64,000 bases of DNA, from assembly GCF_004000905.1 (NCBI RefSeq), contig NZ_BIMD01000028.1, forward strand, positions 1-64,000, read 5' to 3'. The notes under the pieces were generated by a model. It was given only the letters and a program-made list of their open reading frames with translations, did no database searches and had not been told where the DNA came from. Both the position numbers and the translations under genes were made by a program. This stretch comes from Paenibacillus humicus NBRC 102415 (GTDB taxonomy: Bacteria > Bacillota > Bacilli > Paenibacillales > Paenibacillaceae). Below, piece after piece: positions 37,734-46,716 of this stretch (positions are counted from its first letter, which is position 1; each line of letters starts with the position of its first letter).

Positions 37734-39213
37734 ACTGAAGCTCCTCCTCTGTGTGAATGTCCTGCCGCTCCAATTCCTTGATAAGCCGGCCTTCGTGCAT
37801 GATCAGCACCCGGTCGCTGAGCGCCAGCAACTCGGGCAATTCGGAGGAAACGACCAGCACCGCTTTACCGCTCTCCGCCATTTCGCGGACGATGTCGATG
37901 ATTTCGGTTTTGGCGCCGATGTCGACGCCGATTGTCGGCTCGTCGAGCAGGAGAACATCCGGATCGTTCGCCAGCCATTTGGCGAGAACGATTTTTTGCT
38001 GGTTGCCGCCCGACAGCAGGTTACTCGTTTTGAAAATGTTGTCCGTCTTGATTTTCAGCCGTTCGACCATTCGCTTGCTGACGTCGTTCGCTTTGCGGTC
38101 GTCAAGCCAGGGGCCTTTCTTCATCTTCCGGATGATAGGCAGGATCATGTTGTCCCGCACGCTGTGCTGCAGCACCAGACCCTGCACGCGCCGGTCCTCC
38201 GGGATAAGCGCGATGCCCGCGTCAATGGCATCGGTCGCGCTGCGAATGGTGCGTCGTTTGCCGTTGAGGCGGATCTCGCCGCCGTCCATCGGATCGATGC
38301 CGAAAATAGTGCGAAGCAGCTCCGTCCGCCCGCTTCCCATTAGGCCGGCAATGCCGACGATTTCGCCGGGCCGGATGCTCAGGCTCACGTCCCGGACGCG
38401 TTCGCCCGAGGAGACGCCGAGCAGCTCCAGCACCGGCGCCGCTTCCTTCGCGTAGTCGCGCGCCACCCATTCGAACGCCTTATTGAAGGACTGGCCGACG
38501 ATATGCTGGATAACGGATTCAAGGTTGGTCTCCTTGATCACTTCCGTCGTGATTTTACGGCCGTCCCGGAGGATCGTGATCCGGTCGCAGATTTTGAAAA
38601 TTTCGTCCATCCGGTGCGAAATATAAATGATGGCATAGCCTTTGGCCTTCAGCTTTTCGATGAACGAGAACAGCACTTCCGTCTCCGTCTTCGTCAGCGA
38701 CGAGGTAGGCTCGTCCATGATCAGCACTTTCGCTTCCTGCGATAGCGCTTTCGCAATTTCCGTCATCTGCCAATAGCCGACGCCGAGGTTCTGCACGACA
38801 TCGTCCGGCTTGATGTCGACGCCCAGGTCGTTCAGGAGCTTCGCCGTCCGGATTTTGTTGTCCCTGTCGTCCAGCAGCCCCATCGCCGTCTTCGTCTCGC
38901 GCGTCAGAAAGATGTTCTGTGCAACCGTGAGCGTGGGGATCAGACTGAACTCCTGGAAGATCATCGAGATGTTGTTCGCCCTCGCATCTTCATAGCTGTG
39001 AATCGTAACGGGCTTGCCCTCGATCCGGATTTCGCCCTTGTCGGCGGAATACACGCCGGTGAGAATTTTCATGAGCGTCGATTTGCCTGCCCCGTTGCCG
39101 CCCATCAGCGCATGAACCTCGCCTTTATTCACCGAGAAGCTGACATCGTCGAGAACCGTAATGCCGTTAAACGCCTTGGAAATGTTCGTCATCTCCAGCA
39201 CGGGTTGATCCAT
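37714..39213 (-). CDS. sugar ABC transporter ATP-binding protein (RbsA/MglA family)
   Basis: 499 aa from ATG 39213 (AAGG about 9 nt upstream). Two ATPase halves, as usual for CUT2. First half: Walker A GGNGAGKST (residues 38-46), a variant signature LGVGYWQM, Walker B VLIMDEPTSSL. Second half: degenerate Walker A GLMGSGRTELL, signature LSGGNQQK, Walker B VLLLDEPTIGVD. The weakened second P-loop is normal for the family. Powers uptake through the permease encoded downstream; binding protein is at 39284. Confidence 0.94.
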   Translation of the reverse strand: MDQPVLEMTNISKAFNGITVLDDVSFSVNKGEVHALMGGNGAGKSTLMKILTGVYSADKGEIRIEGKPVTIHSYEDARANNISMIFQEFSLIPTLTVAQNIFLTRETKTAMGLLDDRDNKIRTAKLLNDLGVDIKPDDVVQNLGVGYWQMTEIAKALSQEAKVLIMDEPTSSLTKTETEVLFSFIEKLKAKGYAIIYISHRMDEIFKICDRITILRDGRKITTEVIKETNLESVIQHIVGQSFNKAFEWVARDYAKEAAPVLELLGVSSGERVRDVSLSIRPGEIVGIAGLMGSGRTELLRTIFGIDPMDGGEIRLNGKRRTIRSATDAIDAGIALIPEDRRVQGLVLQHSVRDNMILPIIRKMKKGPWLDDRKANDVSKRMVERLKIKTDNIFKTSNLLSGGNQQKIVLAKWLANDPDVLLLDEPTIGVDIGAKTEIIDIVREMAESGKAVLVVSSELPELLALSDRVLIMHEGRLIKELERQDIHTEEELQYAIQGY

Positions 39214-39283
39214 TCGCACTCACCTTCTTTGTGGGATGGCGGGAAAGGCCGCCCGGGTGCGGCCTTCCGCCTGATTCTGCTCC

Positions 39284-40456
39284 TTATTGCTTCAGCGCGT
39301 TCTTCACGCTGTCCGGTGCGTCCTGACCGTAAATCAGCTTCCAGTTGTCGAGCACATTCTCTTTCGTCACCTTGATCGCCGGGGACGCGACGTACGCGGG
39401 CGCCTGTTTGCCCAGAAGCGCGTAGCCCGCCAGAATCGCCTGCGCCACGCCCTGATCGTAAGGCAGCTGGGCGCCGAGACCGCGGACGATGCCATCGGAC
39501 GCGATCGAAATCGCTACGTTCGTGCCGAGGTCGACTGTCGTCACGATCAGATCGTTCCGGCCGGCCGTCCGGGCGGCCGCCATAACGCCTTCGGCCGGCA
39601 CGTCCCATGGGGCAAAGATTCCCTGAATGTCGGGATGGCGCGTCAACATCGCCGAAGCGACCTCTTCGCCCTTGTTCGGATCCGTGATGCCGCCGCGGGC
39701 CACGATTTCGATGTTCGGATATTTTTCCTTCATTCGTTTCTCGAAGGCGTCCGAGCGGTTCTTCGTGACGAAGAAGTTGACGTCATGGAAGACGACCCCG
39801 ACCTTTCCCTTGCCGCCGAGCTTCTCGGCCATGATGTCCGCCGCGAGCGCGCCGTTGCCGTAGTTGTCGCCCGAAACGATGCTGATGTAATCCTTGCCGG
39901 GCTTCATGCCCTGCGCCGCGCCGTCCATGAACACCAGCTTGACGCCCTGCTGAACGGCTTTCTTGTAGGCGCCGGCCGTCGACACCGCATCGACCGGAAC
40001 CGAAATCATGACGTCCGGCTTCTTCGCGAGCACCGTCTCGATGTCGTTCACCTGTTTCTCCGCTTTGAACTGGGCGTCCGTTACCGCAACCACCTTGATG
40101 CCCATCCGCTCAAAGGTGTTCTTCATGGCGCCGACGGCCGCGTTCATATAGTCGGTGCCGGAGTAATGCATGACGATGGCGGCCGTGTAATGGCCGTCCT
40201 TGATCTTCTTGAGCTCATCCTCGGTGAGCTTCAGCTCCTTGGCGGACACCGCCTTCTCACCGTTCGGACCGATGTCCTGCACCGGCAGGTCCGGGATGTT
40301 CGGATTGATCGTAAGCGGTCCGGATGCATCCGCACTGTAGTTTTTGGAGGTGACCTCCGCCGCCGACGTAGTTGTTTTTGCCGAGCCGCAGCCGGCAAGC
40401 GCCAGCCCGCTGACGAGCAGAACCGCGACTGCGGTTGTCCACGACTTTCTCTTCAT
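39284..40456 (-). CDS. RbsB-like sugar-binding lipoprotein
   Basis: 390 aa. Lipobox LALAGC (C23), then a periplasmic-binding-protein type 1 fold (KKPDVMISVPVDAVSTAGAY, GVKLVFMDGA, WDVPAEGVMAAARTAG, VTTVDLGTNVA). GGGGGAAGC precedes ATG 40456. First gene of the importer operon (binding protein, ATPase, permease, dehydrogenases, isomerase). About 60% identical by eye to the binding protein at 46717. Located on the outer face of the membrane. Confidence 0.92.
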   Translation of the reverse strand: MKRKSWTTAVAVLLVSGLALAGCGSAKTTTSAAEVTSKNYSADASGPLTINPNIPDLPVQDIGPNGEKAVSAKELKLTEDELKKIKDGHYTAAIVMHYSGTDYMNAAVGAMKNTFERMGIKVVAVTDAQFKAEKQVNDIETVLAKKPDVMISVPVDAVSTAGAYKKAVQQGVKLVFMDGAAQGMKPGKDYISIVSGDNYGNGALAADIMAEKLGGKGKVGVVFHDVNFFVTKNRSDAFEKRMKEKYPNIEIVARGGITDPNKGEEVASAMLTRHPDIQGIFAPWDVPAEGVMAAARTAGRNDLIVTTVDLGTNVAISIASDGIVRGLGAQLPYDQGVAQAILAGYALLGKQAPAYVASPAIKVTKENVLDNWKLIYGQDAPDSVKNALKQ

Positions 40457-40599
40457 GCTGCTTCCCCCGCTTTTTTGTTTTTTTGTCGAACCTGACGGTT
40501 GCGAACGATTCGTATCCTGAGTATATCGGGACCGGGGAAGCGGCTGTAGCCGACGATTTTAACCGCGCGGGGGGAAATTTTTAGCTGGAGGACCCTGAC

Positions 40600-40635
40600 A
40601 AAAAAAAACGGGTCCGCGAACAATTCGCGAACCCG
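40600..40635 (-). terminator. terminator after the CUT1-like binding protein
   Basis: On the minus strand CGGGTTCGCGAA / TTCGCGGACCCG with a TTG loop and a T8-9 run. Separates the regulator/binding-protein pair from the RbsABC operon, which must then have its own promoter in 40457-40600. Confidence 0.92.
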
Positions 40636-40644
40636 GTACTTCAT

Positions 40645-42096
40645 TCAGTAGCCTTCCATGATCATGAATTGCGAGACCGTATCCACCGCCTGGTCCAGCG
40701 CTGCCTTAGCCGACTGCCTGCCGGACAGGTAGCTCTGGACTGCGGTTTGCACAGCTTCGGACAGCTGATTGTAGTTCTTGATGCGCGGCCGGCCCACGCC
40801 GACGCGCAGCGACGCTCCCAGGACGTCGTAATATTCCCGCAGTGACGTGTCCCCAAGGTGCCGTGCCGCCTCATAGGCCGACATACGCGTCACATGGTGG
40901 CGGTATTTCAGGTAGCCCTGCTGAGCCTCAACCCCCGCCAGGTAGGCAGCCAGGTCGAAGGCCGCCTGCTTCTGCCGGGAGTACTTGTTGACAGCCAGCC
41001 CCCACGAGCCGAAATGGGGTCCCCTTATGATCGTACCGTTCCGTTCCACGCCGGGCAACATGAACGAGCCCACCTGACCCTGCACCTTAGGGTTCAGCTT
41101 CATGTCGTGATAATTCATCCCCATCGCCGTCTGCCCGTAGCCGAAGGCAATCTCGACCTCGTCCCAGGTGTACCCCGTTACGCCGGGAGGCGTCACCTTG
41201 TCCTTGAGGATCCAATCGCCGTACGTCTCCAGCGCCCGGACACCAGCCGGCGAGTTGAAGACCGGCCGCATATTGTGGTCGAACAGCTCCCCGCCATATA
41301 CGTTCAGGAACGATTTGAAATCGACGAAATTGGCTTCGCTCATGCCCGCCATCAGCGTTGTGCCGTACAAGTCGACCGTTCCGTCCCCGTTTGTGTCGCG
41401 CGTAAAAAAACGGGCCAGATCGAGGTACTCGTCCAGCGTCTGCGGCACCTCGAGCTCGCGGCCGTACCGCTCCCGGAATGCGGAACGGTTGGCCGGGTCG
41501 AGGAACAAATCCTTCCGATAGCTGACGGTCAGCACATTGGATTGGATGGGCAGGCTCCAAATATCGAAGCCGGCGTTCTGGATGCGGTCCACATCGACGA
41601 CGTCCATGGCGGGCGGCTGCTGGCGCGACTGGATGGAATCGAAAACAGACGTATCCAGAAACACCTTGGCGATAAAATCGTCTACGCGGATTGGCGGGTT
41701 CGCGCTCCGGATGTAGGCGGAAAGGGGCTCCAGATGAGGAAGAATCCGCGGCATCCAAGGCGTATCCACGGCCATGAGGTCATACTGGGCGCTTTTCCGC
41801 GCGAGCTCCGAAAACACCTTTTCCTGCAGACTGTTGTAAGGAAACGTGTCGACTTCAACGGGTTGGCCAGTGATGGCCTGATAGCGCTCGGTCGCCGCAA
41901 TCACGGCCTCCGAGCCGGCTTCAACCGTTGCGTACAACACCCGCAGCGGACGCGGCGCCGGGGGCTGCTCCTCGGGCCCGCCGCCGCCTGACTGGCTGCA
42001 CCCTGCGAGCAGCAGCGAAGCAGCCAGCAGCGTAATCCATCCGACTCTCCATCGTTTCACTCCGGCTGTCCCTCTTCCGCACGGCATCCTGATCAC
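40645..42096 (-). CDS. extracellular solute-binding lipoprotein (CUT1 family 1)
   Basis: 483 aa from GTG 42096, which overlaps the stop of the AraC regulator (GTGA). An internal GTG at 42060 (13th codon) would give a more usual signal peptide, KRWRVGWITLLAASLLLAGC; either way the lipobox is LLLAGC. The body fits solute-binding family 1: QYDLMAVDTPWMPRI, NGDGTVDLYGTTLMAG, GPHFGSWGLAVNKYSRQKQAA. It has no permeases of its own beside it, and is co-translated with a response regulator and next to a YesM kinase. That grouping suggests it works as a sensor co-receptor or feeds a distant importer. Confidence 0.88.
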   Translation of the reverse strand: MIRMPCGRGTAGVKRWRVGWITLLAASLLLAGCSQSGGGGPEEQPPAPRPLRVLYATVEAGSEAVIAATERYQAITGQPVEVDTFPYNSLQEKVFSELARKSAQYDLMAVDTPWMPRILPHLEPLSAYIRSANPPIRVDDFIAKVFLDTSVFDSIQSRQQPPAMDVVDVDRIQNAGFDIWSLPIQSNVLTVSYRKDLFLDPANRSAFRERYGRELEVPQTLDEYLDLARFFTRDTNGDGTVDLYGTTLMAGMSEANFVDFKSFLNVYGGELFDHNMRPVFNSPAGVRALETYGDWILKDKVTPPGVTGYTWDEVEIAFGYGQTAMGMNYHDMKLNPKVQGQVGSFMLPGVERNGTIIRGPHFGSWGLAVNKYSRQKQAAFDLAAYLAGVEAQQGYLKYRHHVTRMSAYEAARHLGDTSLREYYDVLGASLRVGVGRPRIKNYNQLSEAVQTAVQSYLSGRQSAKAALDQAVDTVSQFMIMEGY

Positions 42097-43517
42097 TCCG
42101 GCACCCCGTCGATTCCATGCTGCCTGCGAAACTCGGAGGGCGAATAGCCGAATTCCCGTTTGAACAGGCTTCTGAAATAGGCATGATCCGCGTAACCGGT
42201 CTCTTCGGCGATTTCATTGATTTTTTTAGGCGTACGCAGCAGGCGTTCCCTGGCATACGACAGCCTTTTTCGCGTCAGGTAGCGGACAAAATTTTCGCCC
42301 ATTTGCTGCTTGAACATCCGGCTCAGCGTGACGGGATGCACGTTCACCGCATCCGCGACCGCCTCCAGGCTGACGTTCATGTCGGTGGAGTTCTCGATAA
42401 GCGCCAAGGCCTGCTGAAACCAGCTGCCGGGGGGCTGCTCCCGCTCCGAGCGCTCCTGGCGCTCCACGTCCTGGATAGCCTTTACGCCGCCAAGAACGAT
42501 TCGCTGCAACCGCTGCTTAAGTTCTTCCCAGGAGGCATGGTTCGACACCCATTGCTGCCAGTAGCGCAGCGTATCCTCGTCGACGATAAGCATGTCCTTC
42601 TTCGTCAACCCTTCGTCCAGAAGCGCCATCAAAAAGGCACACTGGTGCTCCAGGGCGTTATAATCCAGATGGCCAAGGCTGTCCATCCATTCTTCGAAGG
42701 CACGCTCCAGCTCTCCGTAATCGCCGCCGCGCGCATGCAGGACGATCCGCTCCCGGCAGGCGGCCGCCCGGCGCGCCCATTCCTTGCCCGAGCGGCCGCC
42801 GTTGTCCGCTGCCGGACGCGAATGAAAAAACATGCGGGCCCGATGCTTCCGGTATTCGGCCAGAAAAGACGGTAGGAATGCCGCCTTTTCCCGGAAGCCT
42901 CCGGACGCCGGCTCTACTGTCATGCCGACGACGGCCCCTTCCGTTCCGTCCTCTAGGGCGAAGGCGAAGACCAGGCCGGTTTCGCCGTTGCGCGGACTCG
43001 CCGGTTCCATATCCCGGGGCTCGAAGGAAACCGCCTTCCACAGCCTTTCGTCGAACCATATTCCCGCTTCCTGCGGCACGATCCGGAAACCGGCGAGCAT
43101 GGGAATGCTTGCGGCGTCGATCCGCTGCCGCATGTCCTGGAGCAGCAGCATATGCAGGGAGTCTCGGACCCTGTCGACGATTTCCCTGAGCTGTACGCGG
43201 TCCGCGGGCTTCAGCAGATAGTCCGATGCCCCGGATTGCAGCGCCTGCCTCGCGTATTCAAAATCATCGTACCCTGATATAATGACCACATGCATGGCCG
43301 GGTAACTGGCTTTCAGCCGTTTAAGGATGTCGATCCCCCCGATCTCCGGCATGCGGATATCCAGGAAGGTCAGATCCGGGCGTACCATCTCAATCCGCTC
43401 CAGCGCCTGATGACCGAATTCGGCGTCAAATATTTCGTCGTCCGGAAACAGCGCATTCAGCTTCTGAAGAATGCTCATCCGGACCTCCCGTTCGTCGTCG
43501 ACCACACAGATTTTCAT
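42093..43517 (-). CDS. AraC-family response regulator (YesN type)
   Basis: 474 aa from ATG 43517 (AAGGAG 11 nt upstream), where the REC domain starts as MKICVVDDE; longer in-frame starts add only an unrelated leader. REC: D7/D8, phosphoacceptor D53 (FLDIRMPE), K103. C-terminal AraC domain: VSLEAVADAVNVHPVTLSRMF and INEIAEETGYADHAYFRSLF. Transcribed head-to-head with its likely kinase gene at 43581, only 63 bp apart. Probable control targets: the flanking sugar genes at 33.6-40.5 and 45.5-48.8 kb. Confidence 0.92.
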   Translation of the reverse strand: MKICVVDDEREVRMSILQKLNALFPDDEIFDAEFGHQALERIEMVRPDLTFLDIRMPEIGGIDILKRLKASYPAMHVVIISGYDDFEYARQALQSGASDYLLKPADRVQLREIVDRVRDSLHMLLLQDMRQRIDAASIPMLAGFRIVPQEAGIWFDERLWKAVSFEPRDMEPASPRNGETGLVFAFALEDGTEGAVVGMTVEPASGGFREKAAFLPSFLAEYRKHRARMFFHSRPAADNGGRSGKEWARRAAACRERIVLHARGGDYGELERAFEEWMDSLGHLDYNALEHQCAFLMALLDEGLTKKDMLIVDEDTLRYWQQWVSNHASWEELKQRLQRIVLGGVKAIQDVERQERSEREQPPGSWFQQALALIENSTDMNVSLEAVADAVNVHPVTLSRMFKQQMGENFVRYLTRKRLSYARERLLRTPKKINEIAEETGYADHAYFRSLFKREFGYSPSEFRRQHGIDGVPE

Positions 43518-43580
43518 AATCGAACTTGCTCCTTCCGGCCAACCTGAGCTGGAGTACGTCACACGCCAGGAGGTCCTCAC

Positions 43581-45389
43581 GTGGCCATGCCCGCCTTTGT
43601 CATGCGTATCGTAAACCGGCTTAGCTTGAAATTCAAGCTGTTCGTCTTGCTGATCCTTATATCCATCATCCCGATAACCCTGGTCGGTTACAACTCCAAT
43701 ACGTTCATGTTCCGCTCGGGAACGGCGTATTCCGGCTCCATCTCATCGCAATACGTGGATTTCGTATCGACGGAGTTGAACGCCTACCTCCAGAGCCTGA
43801 ATCAATCCTTCGACCCCCTGTTCAGCACGCCGGCCTTCGTCCATTACATGGGTACGCCGGACAGCTGGCTGAAGGAGCAGGCGGAGGATCTCATGCGGTT
43901 CCGGCCGCTCGTCCGGAGCTCGCTGCAATTCCACCCCGAAGTGACTAGCGTTCTCTACTTGGACCGCCTGGGGAAAGTGTACTTCGACTCCTATCAGCGG
44001 CAGCTCGATCCGGCCTTTGCCTTCGGCGAAGACCCATGGTACCGGAAGGCGTTCCGGATCAACCGGAATGCGCTGAGCGAGCCGCACGCCATGCCGTACG
44101 TGCTCTACAGCAAAGATACGACGTTCTCCTATGTCCGACCCATCCTGGACACGGATACCGGCGTAACGAGGGCCGTTTTCGTCGTGGAAATCCAGGAGAA
44201 CCGGATCAAGAGCATGCTCCGGGGCGAGCAGACCGACCAGCCTGGTCAGGTGATCCTGATGCACACCCAAACCGGTGCCACTGTGTCGGAGACGCCGGTC
44301 GATTCCGGCGTCATGCGCGATTTCAAATCCGCACTGGTCGATCAAGCAGGGGCGAAGCAGCCTTTCCTTTTCCACTCCGGCCCTACCGAATACCAAGCCA
44401 GCTACGCCGCGCTACCCGACAGCCAATGGCTGGTCGTCTGGACCGCGCCCCTGAATACGATCAATAAAGCGGTGCGGCAGACGGTTCAACTGTCGCTGCT
44501 GATTGCGGTCCTCAGCCTGCTAACGGCACTCATCGTTGCGTTTCCGGTCATGAGCGTTCTTCTGCGTCCGCTGTACAAGCTGAAGGCCGGCATGCTGAAT
44601 CTGGGGCAGGGCAAGTACGTGCCGATTCCACAGGGCGAACGGTACGACGAGATCGGCTACCTGATCCGCAGCTTCAACAAGACGCTGGAGAAGCTGCAGC
44701 GGATGGAGCGCGAAGTGTACCAGGCGAACCTGCGGGAAAAGGAGCGCGAGCTGCTGCAGCTTCAGGCCCAGATCAATCCGCATTTCCTGTTCAATACGCT
44801 CGAAACGATCGATTCCTACGCTTCCCGGAACAACGGCGTTGCGGTAGGCGACATGGTGCAGTCGGTCTCGCGCATGATGCGCTTTACGGTCCGGAACGAT
44901 GACGGCTGGGCGCCGCTCCGCGAGGAGCTGGAATACATCCGTAATTTCCTGACCATCCATTATTACCGGAACGGCCAGGAGGTAAGCGCCATGTTTGACA
45001 TCGATCCAGCGGCCATGGACGTGCAGGTCATGAAGCTCAGCATTCAACCGTATTTCGAGAACGCGATCAAATACGGCTGGAGCCCCAACATGACGGCGGA
45101 CGAATTCAAGCTCACCGTGAAGGTGTCCCTGCAGGACAATTATCTGGAGGTCGACGTTCAAGATACGGGCACCGGCATGCCGCCGGACGTGCTTCGTCGC
45201 ATCCGTCAGCTGATTGCGGAACAAGGCGAGTCGAAGGACCCTTATTTCCGGTCGCATACCGGCGTCCGCAACACCTTCCGCCGGCTGTTTCTCGTCTACG
45301 GCAGCGAGGCAGATGTCATCGTCGAGAGCGTGCCCGGCGCGGGAACGCGTTTCCGGTTCCGGGTTCCAGCCGGACGACCGGCCCTTTAA
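43581..45389 (+). CDS. YesM-type sensor histidine kinase
   Basis: 602 aa from GTG 43581 with AGGAGG 7 nt before it. Membrane helices at about 17-36 and 302-325 enclose an extracellular Cache-like sensor; HAMP follows; kinase domain with H401 (LQAQINPHFLFNTLE), N-box (QPYFENAIKYGW) and the DTGTGMP lid. All key residues present. Divergent from the AraC-type regulator gene, an arrangement unlike the overlapping pair at 22.2-25.5 kb. It likely senses sugar, possibly via the lipoprotein at 40645. Confidence 0.92.
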   Translation: MAMPAFVMRIVNRLSLKFKLFVLLILISIIPITLVGYNSNTFMFRSGTAYSGSISSQYVDFVSTELNAYLQSLNQSFDPLFSTPAFVHYMGTPDSWLKEQAEDLMRFRPLVRSSLQFHPEVTSVLYLDRLGKVYFDSYQRQLDPAFAFGEDPWYRKAFRINRNALSEPHAMPYVLYSKDTTFSYVRPILDTDTGVTRAVFVVEIQENRIKSMLRGEQTDQPGQVILMHTQTGATVSETPVDSGVMRDFKSALVDQAGAKQPFLFHSGPTEYQASYAALPDSQWLVVWTAPLNTINKAVRQTVQLSLLIAVLSLLTALIVAFPVMSVLLRPLYKLKAGMLNLGQGKYVPIPQGERYDEIGYLIRSFNKTLEKLQRMEREVYQANLREKERELLQLQAQINPHFLFNTLETIDSYASRNNGVAVGDMVQSVSRMMRFTVRNDDGWAPLREELEYIRNFLTIHYYRNGQEVSAMFDIDPAAMDVQVMKLSIQPYFENAIKYGWSPNMTADEFKLTVKVSLQDNYLEVDVQDTGTGMPPDVLRRIRQLIAEQGESKDPYFRSHTGVRNTFRRLFLVYGSEADVIVESVPGAGTRFRFRVPAGRPAL

Positions 45390-45410
45390 GCCCCTGCGAG
45401 ATGAAACGAC

Positions 45411-45454
45411 AAAGAGGCAGTCCCGAACGGCGATCCGCTCGGGACTGTCTCTTT
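45411..45454. terminator. bidirectional terminator
   Basis: AAAGAG-CAGTCCCGA / TCGGGACTG-CTCTTT stem between two convergent genes (kinase and Gfo/Idh/MocA protein), with short T-rich sequence on both sides. Single unpaired G and T in the stem. Confidence 0.75.
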
Positions 45455-45480
45455 CTGATGTATCAAGTGTTCTCGGAGGG

Positions 45481-46647
45481 TTATTCGACCGTTTTGACCC
45501 ATGTGCCGCTCTCTGCGGAAGCCATGATGGCGTCGGAAATGACATGGATGCGGTAGCCGTCATGGAAGTTCGGCGATACATCGGTATCGTTGACAATGGC
45601 GGAGATGAAGTCATGCGCTTCGATGATTTTCGTCTCGCCATAGCCGATGCCGAGCGCCGGAATCGGCCAAAGCGCCGGGCCGTTCGGATGCGCCGGACCC
45701 GTATAGATCGTCCGGAATCCGCGGCGGTCGTCCGGATCGTCGGCGAAGCAGACCTGCAGCTCGTCGCGGCGCTCGTAGTTGAACGCGATGGAGCCTTTTT
45801 CGCCATGGATTTCGAACGTCAGAAAGTTGTTGCGTCCCCACGCGTTGCGCGTCGCTTCAATGCTGCCGACCGCACCATTCTCGAACCGGAGCAGCGTGCT
45901 GATCTCGTCGTCGACGTCGACGGCTTCCTTCTTGACCTCGCCCGAAGCCTTCACGGTCCCGAGCTTGTCGACCGGCCCGGACGATACCGGACGCTCCTTG
46001 ATCCAGGTCTGCGCCGTGCCCATGACCTCCGTAATTTCGCCCACCAGATAGCGGGCAAAGTCGATGACGTGAGTGCCGATGTCGCCCAGCGTGCCCGATC
46101 CCGCGATATCCTTCCGGAACCGCCAGGACAGCGGCGAATTCGGATCGGCCGACCAGTCCTGCAGGTAGGTCCCGCGGAAGTTCAGCACGCGCCCGATCGC
46201 GCCTTCCTCGATGTATTTCTTCGCCAGCGCGACGGCCGGCGTCCTACGGTAGTTGAAAGCGACCATATGCTTCACGCCGGCTGCGGTGACGGCATCCAGC
46301 ATCTGCTTGGCTTCCTCGGTCGTCCGGGCAAGCGGCTTCTCGGAAATAATGTGCTTTCCCGCCTTGGCCGCCGCGATTGCGATTTCGGCATGCGTATTGT
46401 TCGGCGTCACGATGTCGATAATGTCGATGGAAGGATCCTCGACAACCTTTCTCCAATCGGAGGCGTAGGATTCGAAGCCGTAACGGGCTGCCGCTTCCTT
46501 AGCCAAGTCGTCTGAGATATCCACGACAGTCTTGCGGAACGGAATGGCCGGCGCCGGCCAGAAGAACATCGGCATCCCCGCATAGGCGAGCGAGTGGGCC
46601 TTGCCCATGAACCCCCCGCCAATCATTCCAACATTTAACGTACGCAT
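45481..46647 (-). CDS. Gfo/Idh/MocA-family oxidoreductase
   Basis: 388 aa. Rossmann motif GMIGGGFMGKAHSLAY, EKP motif at residues 103-105 (HIISEKPLARTTEE), substrate-side motif GDIGTHVIDFARYLVGEI. AAAAGGAGAG upstream of ATG 46647. Last gene of the isomerase, binding protein, dehydrogenase set at 45.5-48.8 kb. A second family member lies at 35584, in a parallel set. Predicted NAD(P)-linked oxidation of a sugar or inositol-like compound in the cytoplasm. Confidence 0.9.
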   Translation of the reverse strand: MRTLNVGMIGGGFMGKAHSLAYAGMPMFFWPAPAIPFRKTVVDISDDLAKEAAARYGFESYASDWRKVVEDPSIDIIDIVTPNNTHAEIAIAAAKAGKHIISEKPLARTTEEAKQMLDAVTAAGVKHMVAFNYRRTPAVALAKKYIEEGAIGRVLNFRGTYLQDWSADPNSPLSWRFRKDIAGSGTLGDIGTHVIDFARYLVGEITEVMGTAQTWIKERPVSSGPVDKLGTVKASGEVKKEAVDVDDEISTLLRFENGAVGSIEATRNAWGRNNFLTFEIHGEKGSIAFNYERRDELQVCFADDPDDRRGFRTIYTGPAHPNGPALWPIPALGIGYGETKIIEAHDFISAIVNDTDVSPNFHDGYRIHVISDAIMASAESGTWVKTVE

Positions 46648-46716
46648 GTGGCCATCTCTCCTTTTCTGTCTGCGCCTGCTTGTTGGGCACGGAACTTCCG
46701 CATCGGCTTATACGCC

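Noticed and set aside
43518-43580. Upstream extension of the AraC regulator to 43580
   Set aside because: The extra 21 residues do not belong to a REC domain and run into the divergent kinase promoter region; MKICVVDDE with AAGGAG is the better start.
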